NCBI GenBank assembly: GCA_949317995.1
Contig: OX439039.1
Location: forward strand, 16,979,282-17,043,281
Direction: 5' to 3'
DNA from: Acholoe squamosa
Lineage: Eukaryota > Annelida > Polychaeta > Phyllodocida > Polynoidae
Length of the DNA stretch: 64,000 bases
Below the pieces are notes generated by a model that saw nothing but the letters and a program-made list of their open reading frames with translations, was not told the origin of the DNA and did no database searches. Positions 31,427 to 44,097 of the stretch are shown piece after piece (position 1 is the stretch's first letter; each line of letters opens with the position of its first letter). Made by a program: the position numbers and the translations under genes.

Positions 31427-32565
31427 CCCCTAGGTGCCCAGTGGCGGAAAATGGCGGAAAATAACTATTTTTATGCATACATAAATGGGCCATTGATTTG
31501 ACATATAAATATTAGGTCCATAACACTCTATCCTATACCAAGGTTTGTGAATTGCAATGAGCTCTTTGTCGATGTCCTCATATTTTATATTCAGCAAATA
31601 GAAGGGATTTCAGAGTAATTTGAATCAAGCAATGGAAATAATCATCTGACATTTTTTGCAAACTAGTGGCGGAGGCAGGTATTGGCCACTATCCAGAACT
31701 AGGAGGAAGGAGCCCCTTTTTTGGTGTAATTTTTTGAAGATGATATAACAGGTGGAAAAGCCCAGATGGACTATGCTTCATATGACATTTCCTTGAAGCT
31801 ATTGTGTTGGGCTTTATGATAAAGTAGGTAGCAACATTCTATTAGTGAAGTCTTGTGGTTACCATGACAATGGAATCAACAAACCCAACAGAAAAACAGA
31901 TATTTTTCACTTTTCTAACACATCAGTGGCCTGTTTCTAAGATCTATTCGATAAAAAATGATACCTATTACAGCATACAATGTTGATAGTATGATGGGTT
32001 CCAGTCATTAAGAGTCAGAGTTTCCATGGCAACATACCCTATCATTGGAATCTAGGGGTGTATCTAGGTAGTATAATAGATGTCATTTCCTGCTAAATAC
32101 ATGTTAGAATTGGACCAATAAAGTGAGAAAATGGTGGAAAATGTGTCTTTCTTTCTGATTTTGTTGATTCCGTTGCCATAGTTACCAATATCTTCCCAAA
32201 ACTAAACATGTCAACAAAAGCCCTGACCATACTCTTGTGGTATGTAGTGGTATTATCTGATGAAGCATCAAAGAAGGGGCAAGAATCAATCAACCAAACT
32301 GACATTTGCCAGGTTTACATGAACAAGTCTTCACTCAAACTCACCTAGAGAGATGTTTGTTGATTCTGTTGCCATGGCAACCATGACAGTTCACTAATAG
32401 AATGTTGCTACCCACTTTATTCCAACGCCCAGCACAATAGCTTCAAGGATATATGATATGAAGCATATCCAATGTGGAGTTATCCACCTGGTGCATCATC
32501 TTCAAAAATAGTAATATCACACAGAAAAAAGTGGGTCCTTCCTAATAGTTCTGGGCACGTAAGGG
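31427..32565. mobile_element. piggyBac-like non-autonomous element with long inverted repeats
   Basis: TTAA flanks both ends (31423-31426 and 32566-32569). The tips are CCCCTAGGTGCCCAG and the inverse of CCCTTACGTGCCCAG, two mismatches in 15. Inner inverted arms are much longer: about 31700-31895 pairs with about 32350-32550 at high identity. Both include TAGCAACATTCTATTAGTGAA. A TTAA duplication and tips starting CCC are known piggyBac traits. There is no transposase ORF. The left arm has about 250 bp of extra sequence between tip and long arm. A perfect RFX-type X-box lies at 32368-32381. Confidence 0.6.
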
Positions 32566-32569
32566 TTAA

Positions 32570-33189
32570 TGCTACTTTATTTATAAGGTTAGGATAGAAA
32601 GGGGATTGCAATATATATCGTATTTATCTCTATTTCAGAGAGAATATGAATATAGGGGAATATGAGATACCGCGATTCAAGATGATAGAAAATCAACTTG
32701 AGGAGGAATTATTTATGGATATTGCATGTAGTAAGTCCTTTTGAAACAGCTCCCTGTAGTGAAGTTGAGAAGCATATAAGAGCTGCTCCACCAAGCACAA
32801 AGACTGCCTCAGATGCTGCTGTGCATGGCTAACCTAATGGTGTGGAAAATGGTAAAATATAAACCATGCCTACAAGTATGTGCTTTGGCCGCACCCTGTA
32901 CTTATGGTATATATGTGGATACCACAGAGTCTCTCCACTATGCCCTGACCCTTGAATGGTAGCAGGATGCCTGAAGGCTGATGCTCCTATAGATGCCTAA
33001 CCACTAGTACTGCATTTGAGCATTATGCTGACCATACTGCAACCCTGTAGATTCTGCTAATGCCTGGATGTAGGTCTCTAGAAAAGGGCTGAGATTGTGC
33101 ACTGAGAAAGCGCATAATGTATAAATGCACAATGGTGCCCTTGAAAAACTAAAGCATGTGCCGCATGGACCCCAATCCATCTACCCACA
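32570..33189. other. Non-coding
   Basis: 620 bp with no recognisable feature. Confidence 0.5.
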
Positions 33190-33355
33190 CACTGAAAACA
33201 TCTGAGGGTCAAAGACTCGTCAGCAGTGACGACTTTAGGTCCTCAGGTTGACGATACCTAAATCTACAGCTTTAGGTCGTCATGGGGTAGTCATAGCTGA
33301 CGACTTTAGGTCGTCACTGACGACCTAAAGTCGTCACTTAGGCTGCCCCTGAAAG

Positions 33356-35021
33356 GCAGGATACCGATGACGGCGGTCTAGCTAGTCCTGAGGACTAAGG
33401 CGTCTGCCACGTCAGCGCTGCCCCTGTTTGCCGCGTACGCTGCAGCGGCCAGCAGAAGCCACGCGCCGACATCTAGTCCTGGGGACTAGAACGGGCCCTT
33501 ACTATGCGTTCTACAGTTTAGTCCTCAGGACTAAACAGGTGGTCACTGGGACTATGAATCTCATCCCCAGGGCACCACGACTATTCTCTACTCTTGGATG
33601 ATTATGAGCCAGGGTCTCAGTCCCAAGGACTATAATCTAGTCCCTAGGACTGTATCTTTAGTCCCTGGGACTACTGTGTAGTCCCAGGCACTATAGGCTT
33701 TGAATCTAAGTAACAATGCTGAAACTGCTAGGGACTAGATGCATGCTCATGGGGAGTCAAGGTTTGGTCTTGGGGACTAGAATTTTAGTCCCTGGAGCTA
33801 CTTTTTAGTCCCCAGGACTTGACTTGTAGCTTCAAAGCCTGTCTGTCTAGTCCCAGAGACTAAACATATAGTTCTAGGGACTAGAACATAATCCTTGGGA
33901 CTTAGATACAATCCTTGGGACTAAGGCCCTACGTTTTATTTTTATGACCACATGGGTACGCGGAACAGCCCTCGGTGATAGAAAGACATAGTCCCTTGGA
34001 CTAAAAACTTAGTCCTGAGGACTAAAGATTATAGTCCTCAGGATGATATTTTAGCCCTGAGGACTACACATCTAGTGCTAGTGACCTAGTGCTAGTGACT
34101 ACAGACATTCCTGGTGATTGGACGTTAGTCCTGAGGCCTACACCTTTAGTCCTAAGGACTTAAAGTGTAGTCCTCGGGCTAGAAGAATGGTCCTGAAGGC
34201 TGGAAATTGATCAACACAGCCTTTTCCATATCTATACCCTGGTACAAGGTTCAGTCCCAGGGACTAACTGTTATGTCCTGAGGGCTAAAGATGTAGCTGC
34301 CTGGTCCTCAGGACTAAAGATGTCCCAAGGACTATGCTCTAGGACCATAGGCATACCTTCAGTGTGCAGTCCCAGGGACTAAAGATACAGTCCTGGGGAC
34401 TAGAACATTGTCCTTGGGACTAGAGACACAGTCCTTGGTCCCCAAGACTGTATCTTTAGTCCCTGGGACTACACAGAGCAGTCATGTGGACTAAAAAGTA
34501 GTCCTCAGGACTAAATTTGAAGTCCTGGGGACTACATCCCTAGTCACAATTACATTAGACATCAATCAATGAATTAGTCCTCAGAACCACATGCATTAGT
34601 CCTAAGGACTAGGTAAATGTTTTTGTAGTCCTCAGGACTAAACAAGTAGTCCCTGAGTCTACGAATTAGTCCCCAGGGGCTAAAAGCTTAGTCCTGGAGA
34701 CTAACAGCACAATCTTATACAAAATCATGTGGTCTGCAAGGTAATTCATGGGAATGTACAATTAGTCCCTAGGACAATATCCTCATATTCTTAGTCCTGG
34801 GGAGTAGGCTTTAGTCCTTAGGACTATACTTACTATAGCTTACTAGCTACTAGCAGCATTAGACTTAAGCATCGCATTATTAGCTATAGTCCTGAGGACT
34901 ACCACTACGCCCGCGCACCTACGCTCACCGCGGGAGGCTCCGCGTAGAGTCCGCGTATTTGCATCAGCGGCAGATGCCTTAGTCCTCAGGACTAGCTAGA
35001 CCGCCGTCATCGGTATCCTGC
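33356..35021. mobile_element. TIR element filled with 13-bp palindromes (MULE-like by 9-bp duplication)
   Basis: Both ends carry inverted repeats starting GCAGGATACCGATGACGGCG. They are identical for about 46 bp and then continue with one mismatch to about 53 bp. A perfect 9-bp direct repeat, CCCTGAAAG, flanks them (33347-33355 and 35022-35030). 9-bp duplications are typical of Mutator-like elements (known). The interior has no ORF. It holds about 45 copies, counted by eye, of an irregularly spaced 13-mer AGTCC-NNN-GGACT and close variants; the first and last copies lie inside the TIRs. The flanks next to the TIRs are GC-rich. Confidence 0.8.
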
Positions 35022-35030
35022 CCCTGAAAG

Positions 35031-35560
35031 CCATATCATCCTGTGCACACATTACAGACATCCTAGCATTGCCATCTAGATATTATTGAATTCTTTTTTA
35101 GATTATATCTCCTCCCCTCATCCATCGATTAGTCGATGGAGATCCCCACCCACTGTCATAGTTCAAGTGTAGAGTATGTGGTATTGCATGAGTACACTCA
35201 CCTACATGTATGTAATGTTAGAGACAACCAATGAATAAGGACTTATAATCAGGCACTATCCATAAAAGAGGTGTAGATGAAAACAATCTGCCTTCTTTTC
35301 TATATTTTTAATCAAACATTCACATCTTTCTGACAGGTATATTTGTATCAAATAGTAATTGTATTCCCCTTTTCATAGCAGATAATACAACAGATACAAT
35401 GCATTGATACAAGCCTACACATCCCGAATGGATGTGGTGTATGTATAGCAGGAATGTATCGTGGGGACCTCTTATGGCACATACACAGACTAGTAGTAAG
35501 ACCAAGGTGGTCAGTATGACGACTCACCTACATGTATGAATTGGTCAGTGAGAAAATGAC
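35031..35560. other. Non-coding sequence right of the palindrome element
   Basis: No palindromes of either class and no supported ORF until GTCGTC words begin near 35575. Confidence 0.5.
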
Positions 35561-35657
35561 AATGGCGAGGCCGGGTCGTCAGAGGGTCGTCAGACCTTTA
35601 TGACTACCCTAAACTCGTCATATATGACGACTTTCCAGTAGCGGCGGGTTTTCAGTG

Positions 35658-36559
35658 CAGGCCAAAAGAGTGCATAGCATTCTGGGTATATTAGCTACAT
35701 CTCAGAAGATCACAGAGCTCGAGATTCGTTGATGAGCACAGTGGGAGTGAAGCCCAAAAGCATGGAGCCAACCCAAGCGGGTCTCGCATCACCACTGAGT
35801 GTCTAATCATGAGAGCCTTAAAAGGGAATTGATCTATCATCTAGGTTGGCAAATGGGGAAATAAGCACTGTCTATGCCTACGACTACCCATTATCCCATC
35901 CCCTGGAGGTAAGAGGGATGGATGGATAATAATAGCAGTTTACAGGAGAAAGCCATTACAGGCGAGGCGGGTATTCGGCAGCAAACCTACCGTTACCAAT
36001 TACAGAGGTGGGTAATTAAACAGGGATCAATCGGCAGAGGTAATGAGGGATATATACTGGAGGTCTGATTAGAGGGAGATATGGCTGTATTAACGACCAG
36101 AAACACAGGAAACTAGTCTTGTGATTCTCTCAAAATGGTGAAGGGGGATGGAAAATTCAGTATGGCGGATTTAGACAGGGGGTGTGAGTCAGTCATCTCA
36201 TATTTTATGCCCTAACTTGAGTTTTTAATTTTCAAACGGTTTCATATGTAAGAAAAGGCTCAAGCCAAAATGTTTCAAACTTGTTATCAGTGTGTAAACA
36301 TTCCCATACTCATGCTAACACAGTACTGAGAGGTTCAATCACGGAGCCGGTCATTAGCATCAGAACTGTTAAATATTTAGAATTGAAAAGTGTCCACTCA
36401 TACCTTCTAAGGTTTGTTTTATGTATGAATATCGATGAATTGACCTGATAATAAGCTATTAATGTATTAATATTTCCAGCTAACCCCACCGAGTCCTCCA
36501 ATATCAATGCATTAATGCATTTATTGCACTTATTCATCCATTATGTATGAATTTCTTAC
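35658..36559. other. Non-coding; would contain an intron of the minus-strand exon
   Basis: No further exon or repeat recognised. Confidence 0.45.
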
Positions 36560-36834
36560 CTTATAACCCCAGATTTAATCCAGGAGAAGACATTTTCTAA
36601 GTGTATGCGATCCGCTTGCTTTGCCAACCTGCCGTGGCCATGTTGTGACTCTGTCCGACATACCTCCACCTTTACACACATTTTTGGGTAGAATCCAAGC
36701 ATGTCAAGTCCTGTACTTCTAGGACCAATAAATATACAATCTCTAGTTGGTGTTTGCCTACATTTTGTCTCCATTTTCTTCGAAATAAATGTGAATCCAA
36801 TGATTTTACATAGCGATCCAAAGCACACGGCCAT
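36560..36834 (-). CDS. Possible first coding exon, unknown protein (partial)
   Basis: On the minus strand an ATG at 36834 (context ACGGAATGG) opens a frame that reaches a consensus splice donor AAG|GTAAGA at 36560/36559, giving about 91 residues. The stretch is cysteine-rich (six Cys) with basic C-terminal residues. I do not recognise the family. A start with good context plus an in-frame donor is weak but real support. It could still be chance. Confidence 0.3.
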
Positions 36835-37131
36835 TCCGTCTTGTTGATGAAGCGGGGAGGTGCCCAGATGTAAGAACTAGGTCAAATACACGTCGAACAA
36901 GGAATGGCCGGACGGCGCAGATACTGACACATATTGCTATGGAAAATCAATGGATTCTTATTTATTTCGAACAAAATGGAGAAATTAGGCTAGGCATGTT
37001 CATCTGGGATAACTAAGGAAGTTTCACTGTTAATAAATCCACCTGGCACCATTGGATTCTATGCTAACAAAGGGTGTAAACATCAGGTATGTTGGACAAC
37101 TTTTTCAAATCCTTCATACACCTTGGCTTCT
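36835..37131. other. Non-coding
   Basis: Nothing recognised. Confidence 0.4.
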
Positions 37132-37390
37132 AGTACCGCTTGGGGTGGTGAAGTGGATAGCGAGTCTGTCTATTGCCACAGCGGCCGGGGATCGATTCCC
37201 CCTAGAGCCCTGAACGGTTTTAACTGGAAATGTATGGCGAGGGTGACTTTGTATCCTTCTCCAATTTATTAACATGCCCAGGTTCTAACCAAAGATGTGT
37301 TAGAAAAAAAAGAACTCTGAGAGTGTGGTTATACCCCGATAACGGAACGGGGTTATGACCAAAAAGGCACGCTGTTGGGCCTGAATCGTG
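37132..37390 (+). mobile_element. tRNA-derived SINE
   Basis: Has an RNA polymerase III box A-like TGGTGAAGTGG at 37146-37156 and a box B-like GGATCGATTCC at 37189-37199, about 33 bases apart, as in a tRNA gene. The sequence does not close into a normal tRNA and runs on into an unrelated body, so a SINE is more likely than a gene. The 3' end is uncertain. Confidence 0.55.
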
Positions 37391-40300
37391 AGTATATTTG
37401 CATCATTCTTCATCTCCCATGATGCATGAGTGGTGTATGGATGGGCTATGGATTGATGTGAGCTCTATTTTCCCCATACCCTTCTTTGAAAACGCTGGTA
37501 GGGAAGGATTACAACCAAATATTGTAACCAAAGCTCGGGGTCTCTCTCATCTTTGTAGAAAGATTTAGGTGAAGTATGCAGTATCTGCTTGCTAAGGATT
37601 GGTTTGTATCAATTCTCTGTACATCGTATGCCTCCCAGGTGATCGGCTTGTCTTTCTTTGTACATTTAGTCGGTTGCTTAAATATCATTTTAGCACCGAA
37701 TAAGTATGTCAATATCTTCCTGTATCAGCAGTTTCTTTTCCATTGCCTTTTTCTTTAGAGATCTTTGAGTTCATGCACACTGACACCGGCTCTATGACAC
37801 ATTACTAGTGAAGGATGATATATTCATACAGAAGCAATTATAAGTCTGCGCTAGCATTAATTGTCCCTTCCTATAGTGGATTTAATATTCATGAATAAAA
37901 ACACAAAGTCATGAATACAAAATACCCTGTACCGCTGTGTCATTATTGTTCAGCCACCCGTGTTCATAAAGTTCATCTAAGTGCAAAGCATATCCATGGT
38001 AAATAAGGCCTCCCTAGCATCCACTTTATAGTAGACACCAAGAAAGGGCTAACATATACTATAGTCAACAGAATGGGAGGCCTTATGTTGATTATAGGTG
38101 ACACCGATAAATACAGGAATAGTAAATTGTAAATAGGCCCATTCTACTAGGGACTATAGTTCTTAGAGGCTGCCCCCATGGCACTCCCTCTACTCTGCCC
38201 TTGATTAAAGAGTTAATTTATTAATCCTTCAACCTTTATGCATCGATGTTATGCCTCCTGATGATACACGATGCAGATTCTTACTCATCAGAACTGCGGC
38301 AAAGCATCAAGCTTAAATTTTAGGAGTATACTGATCCTGAAGGGTCGGTATCAAAACATAATCCTGGCACCGAAACAGCAAAATGCATGCATTTAGACAG
38401 GCCTCTAAGAGTTGACTGCTGCATTGCTGTGCTGTATATATAGCTTTATTGGACGATACACCTTTGCCATTATGATGTATATGGTCCACATGATGGGTCA
38501 CGTGGTAGGCTAGTAACCGTAGGCCTATATATAATATATACTCATTACCAGGAAGTCATTGCTCAAACACTACCTTTATGCCTCATAGCTTTTTGAGAAA
38601 CACCTAGCTGTGTTAACATGGCATAGGCACCTCCTAAGGATTGACATAATGTATCGATGCAGTGGCCCCCAGCGTATACTACCAGGGACTAAAATTATTC
38701 TAGCCCTTGATGGGGGGCCCCCAATGTCACATGTCGATTTTAAGAAATGGCCATGTCCCATGTCACTAAGCAAAAACCCATGTCACTGGTGTCACTAACT
38801 TAACTAACATAGCTAATGAAATTACGTTACCATATAAGCTGAAGCGTGTGTTCAAAGCAAAAGAAAAGATTTGTCATTGGAATAAGGCAAGTACAGGGGG
38901 TATGGGGCCTCCCCAGAAAGGTTTTGAACATTACAAGAGCAAAAGGTGAATTCTGAGGCTTTTTAAGGAGAGCTTGGATCTTTTCCAGGCCCTATTTTTC
39001 ATGTCACTAAGGCCCCATGTTATATGTCGATTTTTAAGAAATGGACCTGTCATATGTCACTAACATAGCCATGTCCCATGTCGAGAAATGGCCATGTTAA
39101 GAAATGGCCATGTCACCATGTTGATTTTAAGAAATGGCTTTGCCACTGTGTCGAATTTAGGGGGCTAGGCCAATATTATTGTTGCATTATGAAAACTAGT
39201 CATTAAAATCAAATGTTCCTTCTGTGCCCACTGCTCACCTATTCTTTATTAAGAATCCAGATGATCATTCACAATACAGAGTATGGGGTGCAGCTACTAG
39301 CGTCGTCCAAGTGCCCACAATCGCAAATAGACATAAGAATGTATCTAGATTACCCCATGCTAGACCATTATTAATTACATAGCTGACACTCATAGCACGG
39401 CAGGGAGCGTTTATTGACACCATATATTATAATTAGACCTGCTGTGAGAATGTATCCACCATACCTCCATGACATACATGACTGCACCCCTGCTGTGTCA
39501 TATCTAGCACATCTATGCACCACCCCCCTCTACACAAACAGTACACCTAAACCGTTAATGTTAAGTGCCGATAGTATTCTGGAGGGTGTTGCTCCTATTG
39601 TAAAAAGAGCTGTGAGTATGTCACCTGCCTAGTCTGAAAAGTCACCTGCCTTGTTTAGAATAGAGAGAGCTGCACTACCAGGTACCTACTCATGTCACAC
39701 ACTCTATAGTTTATTATACTGACTGACTTCTCAAAACTAGGTACCTACTCAAATCCCCCTTTTTTAGCACCGTACTTGAATGACCACTTGTGACCAACAA
39801 AAGGGACAAGTCATAGCTACATGAAAAGAAAGGACTGGAAACAAGGGCATTTTTAGCCAGCTCTTCCTTTTACTATAGGAGCAACACCCTCCTGATGTAA
39901 AGTCCATTCGTGATTAAGGACAAGGGCTCCAGGTGACCCAAAAGTTAATTGGCAATGGATTTCCTTGTAACTTGAAATATTTGTTCTTTAGATGATGTAT
40001 AATTTAAAAGTGAAATAAAAAGTTGGGGTCGCAATGCTACTTTCTTAGGTAGGAGCCATCTTTTGTAGGATGCTTTAGCATTGAGCTGAATGGGCCATTA
40101 CCTAGTGAGGTGCGATTTTAGAGGGATTTTGGTGAATAATTCCTAAACTGGACAAACAATTTTTTTCAAAAACTACCATTATGTCTATTGACATGTATCA
40201 ATCAATATAGAAATATAAAATCATAGGGTTCCAACGCTACTTTTTGCACAAGGTGAGTGTGTGTGAAAGGGTTGAGGGTACCCCAATGCATAAGCCTATG

Positions 40301-40457
40301 GAGTACAGTCAGAGAGGGGTAGAGGGGGTTAACAGTCTCTTTGAAAAGTTTCCCCGAGCTTAATGAAAATGCTCATTTATATTAAAAGACATAACTTTTG
40401 AACTGATAATGATAGAAACTTGCTTTAAAAACTGGCAGATACCTCTAAATGAGCTAA
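37391..40457. other. Non-coding, 3 kb
   Basis: No gene supported. The only structure noted is the ATGTCAC/AAGAAATGG repeat patch at 38720-39160. Confidence 0.5.
38720..39160. repeat. Degenerate repeat patch (CATGTCAC / TTAAGAAATGG)
   Basis: The phrase ATTTTAAGAAATGG with a nearby CATGTC(A/C)C recurs at least four times (about 38738, 39028, 39097, 39122), unevenly spaced. Confidence 0.5.
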
Positions 40458-40731
40458 GGGAGTGATCATTATTTATCAACAGGGGGGGTGGTGGGTTTGA
40501 GGGGGGGGCGTAAAATTTGCAGACCCCTCTCGAGGGGGAGGCTAACAAAATTTTGACCCCTCTTGAGGGGGGCTAAAAAAATTCACCCTCTTTTTAGCAA
40601 AAAAGCCCGCGCGTTACTATAGATCAAAGAGGGGTGCGAAAACTCTCCGCGCTTCCGGTGCAGGGGGGCACAAAAATTTTCGACTACACGAAAACCCACC
40701 ACCCCCCTGTTGATAAATAATGATCACTCCC
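40458..40731. mobile_element. PIF/Harbinger-like MITE (274 bp)
   Basis: TIRs begin GGGAGTGATCATTATTTATC and match for about 40 bp, through ACAGGGGGGTGGTGGGTTTT-type sequence. TAA occurs directly on both sides (40455-40457, 40732-40734). A 3-bp TWA duplication with GGG-starting ends is the known PIF/Harbinger pattern. No coding capacity. Confidence 0.7.
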
Positions 40732-40924
40732 TAAATGCATTAGTTCCCCCAACGGCCACTAGGCGCCTGGCACTCTTGTCCTTAAGTCAGATTAAGCAAC
40801 CGTCTAACGCTGCATCATGCCAGTAAAGAGGTTGAAGTTTTAATTTGTCATGCTCCATAAATACCATTTGCAACTCTAGGTAGGAGAAGAAAATCAAATT
40901 AATGAATGTTTCTCCAATCAGAGT

Positions 40925-41475
40925 TAAGGTGGAGCTCCACTACGCGATTTTTGTTGAGAATCGGAGCTATTCTCAGAAAAGTAGACACAAACACAGATAA
41001 TAAAGTTGTATTTGTTATTGTTTCAGGGTGTAAATGGAAAATAGAGAGGGCTCTTTGTTTATGTTGGGATGGCTTTGTGTCCAATCTCAGGCATGGTGTG
41101 GATGTCAAAACATGTTTTTATTTACTAAATCTAGTTGCTGTAAAGTAAATAACGCAGCGTTTCACACTGAAAAGTCTTTGCCGTTCAATATCTAACAGGT
41201 TTGATTTTCAAGACAAGACCATGGTGAGTTGTTGTTAGACTGCTGTGTTGATATTTACATCAACAAACATCTTGATTGCAGGACTGGTATAGATACAAAC
41301 AGAACTGAAAGTAAACACACTCTTTGTTGTTGTGATTCACCCCTGAAATCTCACGTTTACGTTTCTGGATCTTATGTTTACAATCTAGGAAAACCAACAC
41401 CCTATACCTTAGACACTGTAAGGGATAACATTTTATGAGAAAGTACTGGAAAATCGCGTGGTGAAGCCTCAGCTT
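40925..41475. mobile_element. Possible MITE with inverted ends ACGCGATTTT
   Basis: CACTACGCGATTTT near 40940 and its near-complement AAAATCGCGTGGTG at about 41450-41463 lie in inverted order, with weaker similarity outside. No clear duplication. Confidence 0.35.
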
Positions 41476-43977
41476 TAGTATGAATTTGGGACGCAACCTT
41501 TGAATCAGTCAGTACAAATTCAGATTTCCACAAAAGGTGTCTGGGATTCAATTATTTCAATGCCTAAATCTGGCCCTGGTGATATAGTTCCACTCTATCA
41601 CAGCAGGGGGCACATCAATATCTTAAGTCGGTGGGCTAGGGAAGCTCCCAGGGATAGGAGAGTTAGGATTTTCGTCAAAATTGTTGGATACGTACAGAAT
41701 TATATTAGACTCCGATAAGCCTGGAATTTCTAAAACTTACAGATGAAAAGTACAGCTACACTTTGAAGGGTCTAACAAGGACAGGCAGACTGTATACATA
41801 GCCAAGCCAGTGAAAACATTGAACACAAATGAACATAGTCTCAAGGTATCAACTAAGTATTATAGGTATTATAAGTAGAATTATTATAAAAAATCATGCC
41901 CTGAATATGTTCCAGAACGTTAAGAACGATTTCACATGATCTCATGTGCAAGGAAGTATCAAAGAAACCTCTTGATACATCTAAACTAATTACATCATAA
42001 CATATAAAATTACATTAGGTTTGAACCTACCTTCTGTAATGACTCCAGAGCCATTTTAAACTCCCAACACCTGCATTTTAACCCACACAGTGGCTAACTT
42101 TGGATATCAATACAGGAGTCGGACTTATGTGGCCACAAAGCCAACCCAGGTGCTAATGGTTATAGGAAGCACTTCTTTGGCAAGTAAGTATGACCGATTT
42201 TTGCCACTATACATGTCACAACGAGAATGTTCACATATGAAACAAATCTAAAGTGAGGTATACATCATGCACCATGTTAAACGATGTAAATTCTATCTAA
42301 ATGTTCACCCAACATAACATAGACATTTTAAGTTTAAACAGTTGATAACTACCAATTTACTACGTTGGATAAAGTTTTGTGTTTACTGGGAAGGACCTGC
42401 ACGGATACACAAGTTAAGTGAACGAAAGTTTGCAGTATTCTTACCGGTCAATGATAAATAGTATTAAAATACTGCCCTTCATAAAACATTGAATATTTCA
42501 GGAGCACGCATATAGAGAAGAGATCTGAGGCTTATTTCTCTTTTGAGAATGAGCCACTTCATTTGTAAGAAGATTTTCATCCCCCTTAGGGAGAACATCA
42601 TCAGTAATCATCAAAATAGCCTCATACCTCTATCAAAATATCAATTTCCGATTATTTATGCTATTTATGCTGAGATAACAGAAATAGAAGTTTTTTCCGT
42701 CTGTGGTGGGCCGGACCTCTTTCCTTCATCCACCCTCTCTCCTACAGACATATTCCTTCTCTTCCACCCCCCTCACCCTCACACCAAGACGCACCCCACC
42801 CAGATATACCTGGTATCTGGCTGTGGTGGCCCCCAACCTGGGGGCCAGGTGCTGGAGTATATTGAGTGTAACTGGATGTCAGGACCAATCAGACAGGTAA
42901 AACTCCAGTAGATACCATGTGCCCCCCTACAGGTAAATCTCCTACCCCACCCATACTCCCGCCCTGAATAAATCCTACTCACCGATATCTAGTATACCTC
43001 CTATATACACCCCACCAGCGCCTACGGCCCTGTGATAGTGGTCATTCGCTCTGCGTCTCTCGCTCAACAAAGTTTGGCTTGGCTGGACCCTCAGTTGCGC
43101 CATATTCACGATAATGATGCATGGTGGGACTGCCTCAATGAGAGTGAAAGGTGACTGAGGGTTGGGGATTAAGTCAGAGTTTGGCCTGGAAATTGAAGTT
43201 ATTATTGCTATTATTTCACTTACGTCTGAAGCAGCGGATGTATATATCAGTAGAATAAGTGGAAAGCAGCTTGAGAATACTTGGAAGTAAATAATTGTGA
43301 GAGAAATTTGATGAAAAAGGTCACGTCAGTGTGTGAAAAGAGCAGACGAACAGAAAGACTCAGGTCCACTGCCGTTGGAAGTGGGGGAGGTTTCATAGAA
43401 CAAGGGGGTAACCAATTGAGTATACCTCCAGCATGCCTGACCAAAACCAATTTATATTCATTATATATGTTCTGCTAACATGAACTGCAGTGGTGTCCGG
43501 GACAAGGTTGTTTGAGAATAATGGTATTAAAATGACAAAACTGTTTTGATGACTGAATAGAGGATATACAAAGAAGTGTGAAAACTGTACCCTGCATACC
43601 ATGCACGCCTTTCAGCTGGATGGGAGAGTTAGAGAAAAAGCTCATGTCAAATCAACTGATGTTTAGATTCATTAACTTTATTCCATGTGTTCTGTCTTTA
43701 AACCAATTCAAAGTGAATATGAAAACTAGCTTGTGATCATCCTGGTTCATAATGTCTCTCAATATTTCATGTGGGGGTAAAGTCAGTTGAAGATTCATGC
43801 TTTGAAGAGGAAAGCCTTTAGAGATATACCAAGTATAGCAAACATCATACATGGACTTGGTGCCAGCATATTACCTGCTGCTACTGCAATAAAGATGATA
43901 GTATACATTCATAAGATAACTGACCCAGAGTTGACCAAGGTTGAACACTCTACTATTTTCCACACAGTAAGTACATG

Positions 43978-43979
<2 letters not shown>
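41476..43979. other. Non-coding, 2.5 kb
   Basis: No supportable gene; the longest ORFs have no motifs. Confidence 0.5.
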
Positions 43980-44033
<54 letters not shown>

Positions 44034-44097
44034 GATCAACATGGAAAAAGGTACACCCGCGAGGGGGTGTGCGGGCATACCTTTTACCATGTTGATC

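Larger units (their letters stand above)
33190..35657. mobile_element. Candidate outer TIR element with TGACGAC palindromes
   Basis: CACTGAAAAC at 33190-33199 is matched by its inverse at 35648-35657. Sequence just inside both ends is rich in the word GACGAC/GTCGTC. On the left, 33298-33336 is a perfect palindrome: TGACGACTTTAGGTCGTCA, one base, then its complement. No matching target duplication is seen, so the boundaries are tentative. The element at 33356-35021 lies inside it. Confidence 0.4.

Noticed and set aside
33356..35021. CRISPR array
   Set aside because: Repeats are 13 bp, palindromic, mutable and unevenly spaced, in an animal-type genome with no cas genes; TIRs and a target duplication show a mobile element.
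36310..36537. 75-codon ORF on the minus strand
   Set aside because: No motif, poor context; it lies where the intron of the neighbouring exon would be.
37132..37220. Functional tRNA gene (also at 58208-58290 and 58421-58500)
   Set aside because: Box A and B are present but the acceptor and anticodon stems do not close cleanly; SINE heads are more likely.
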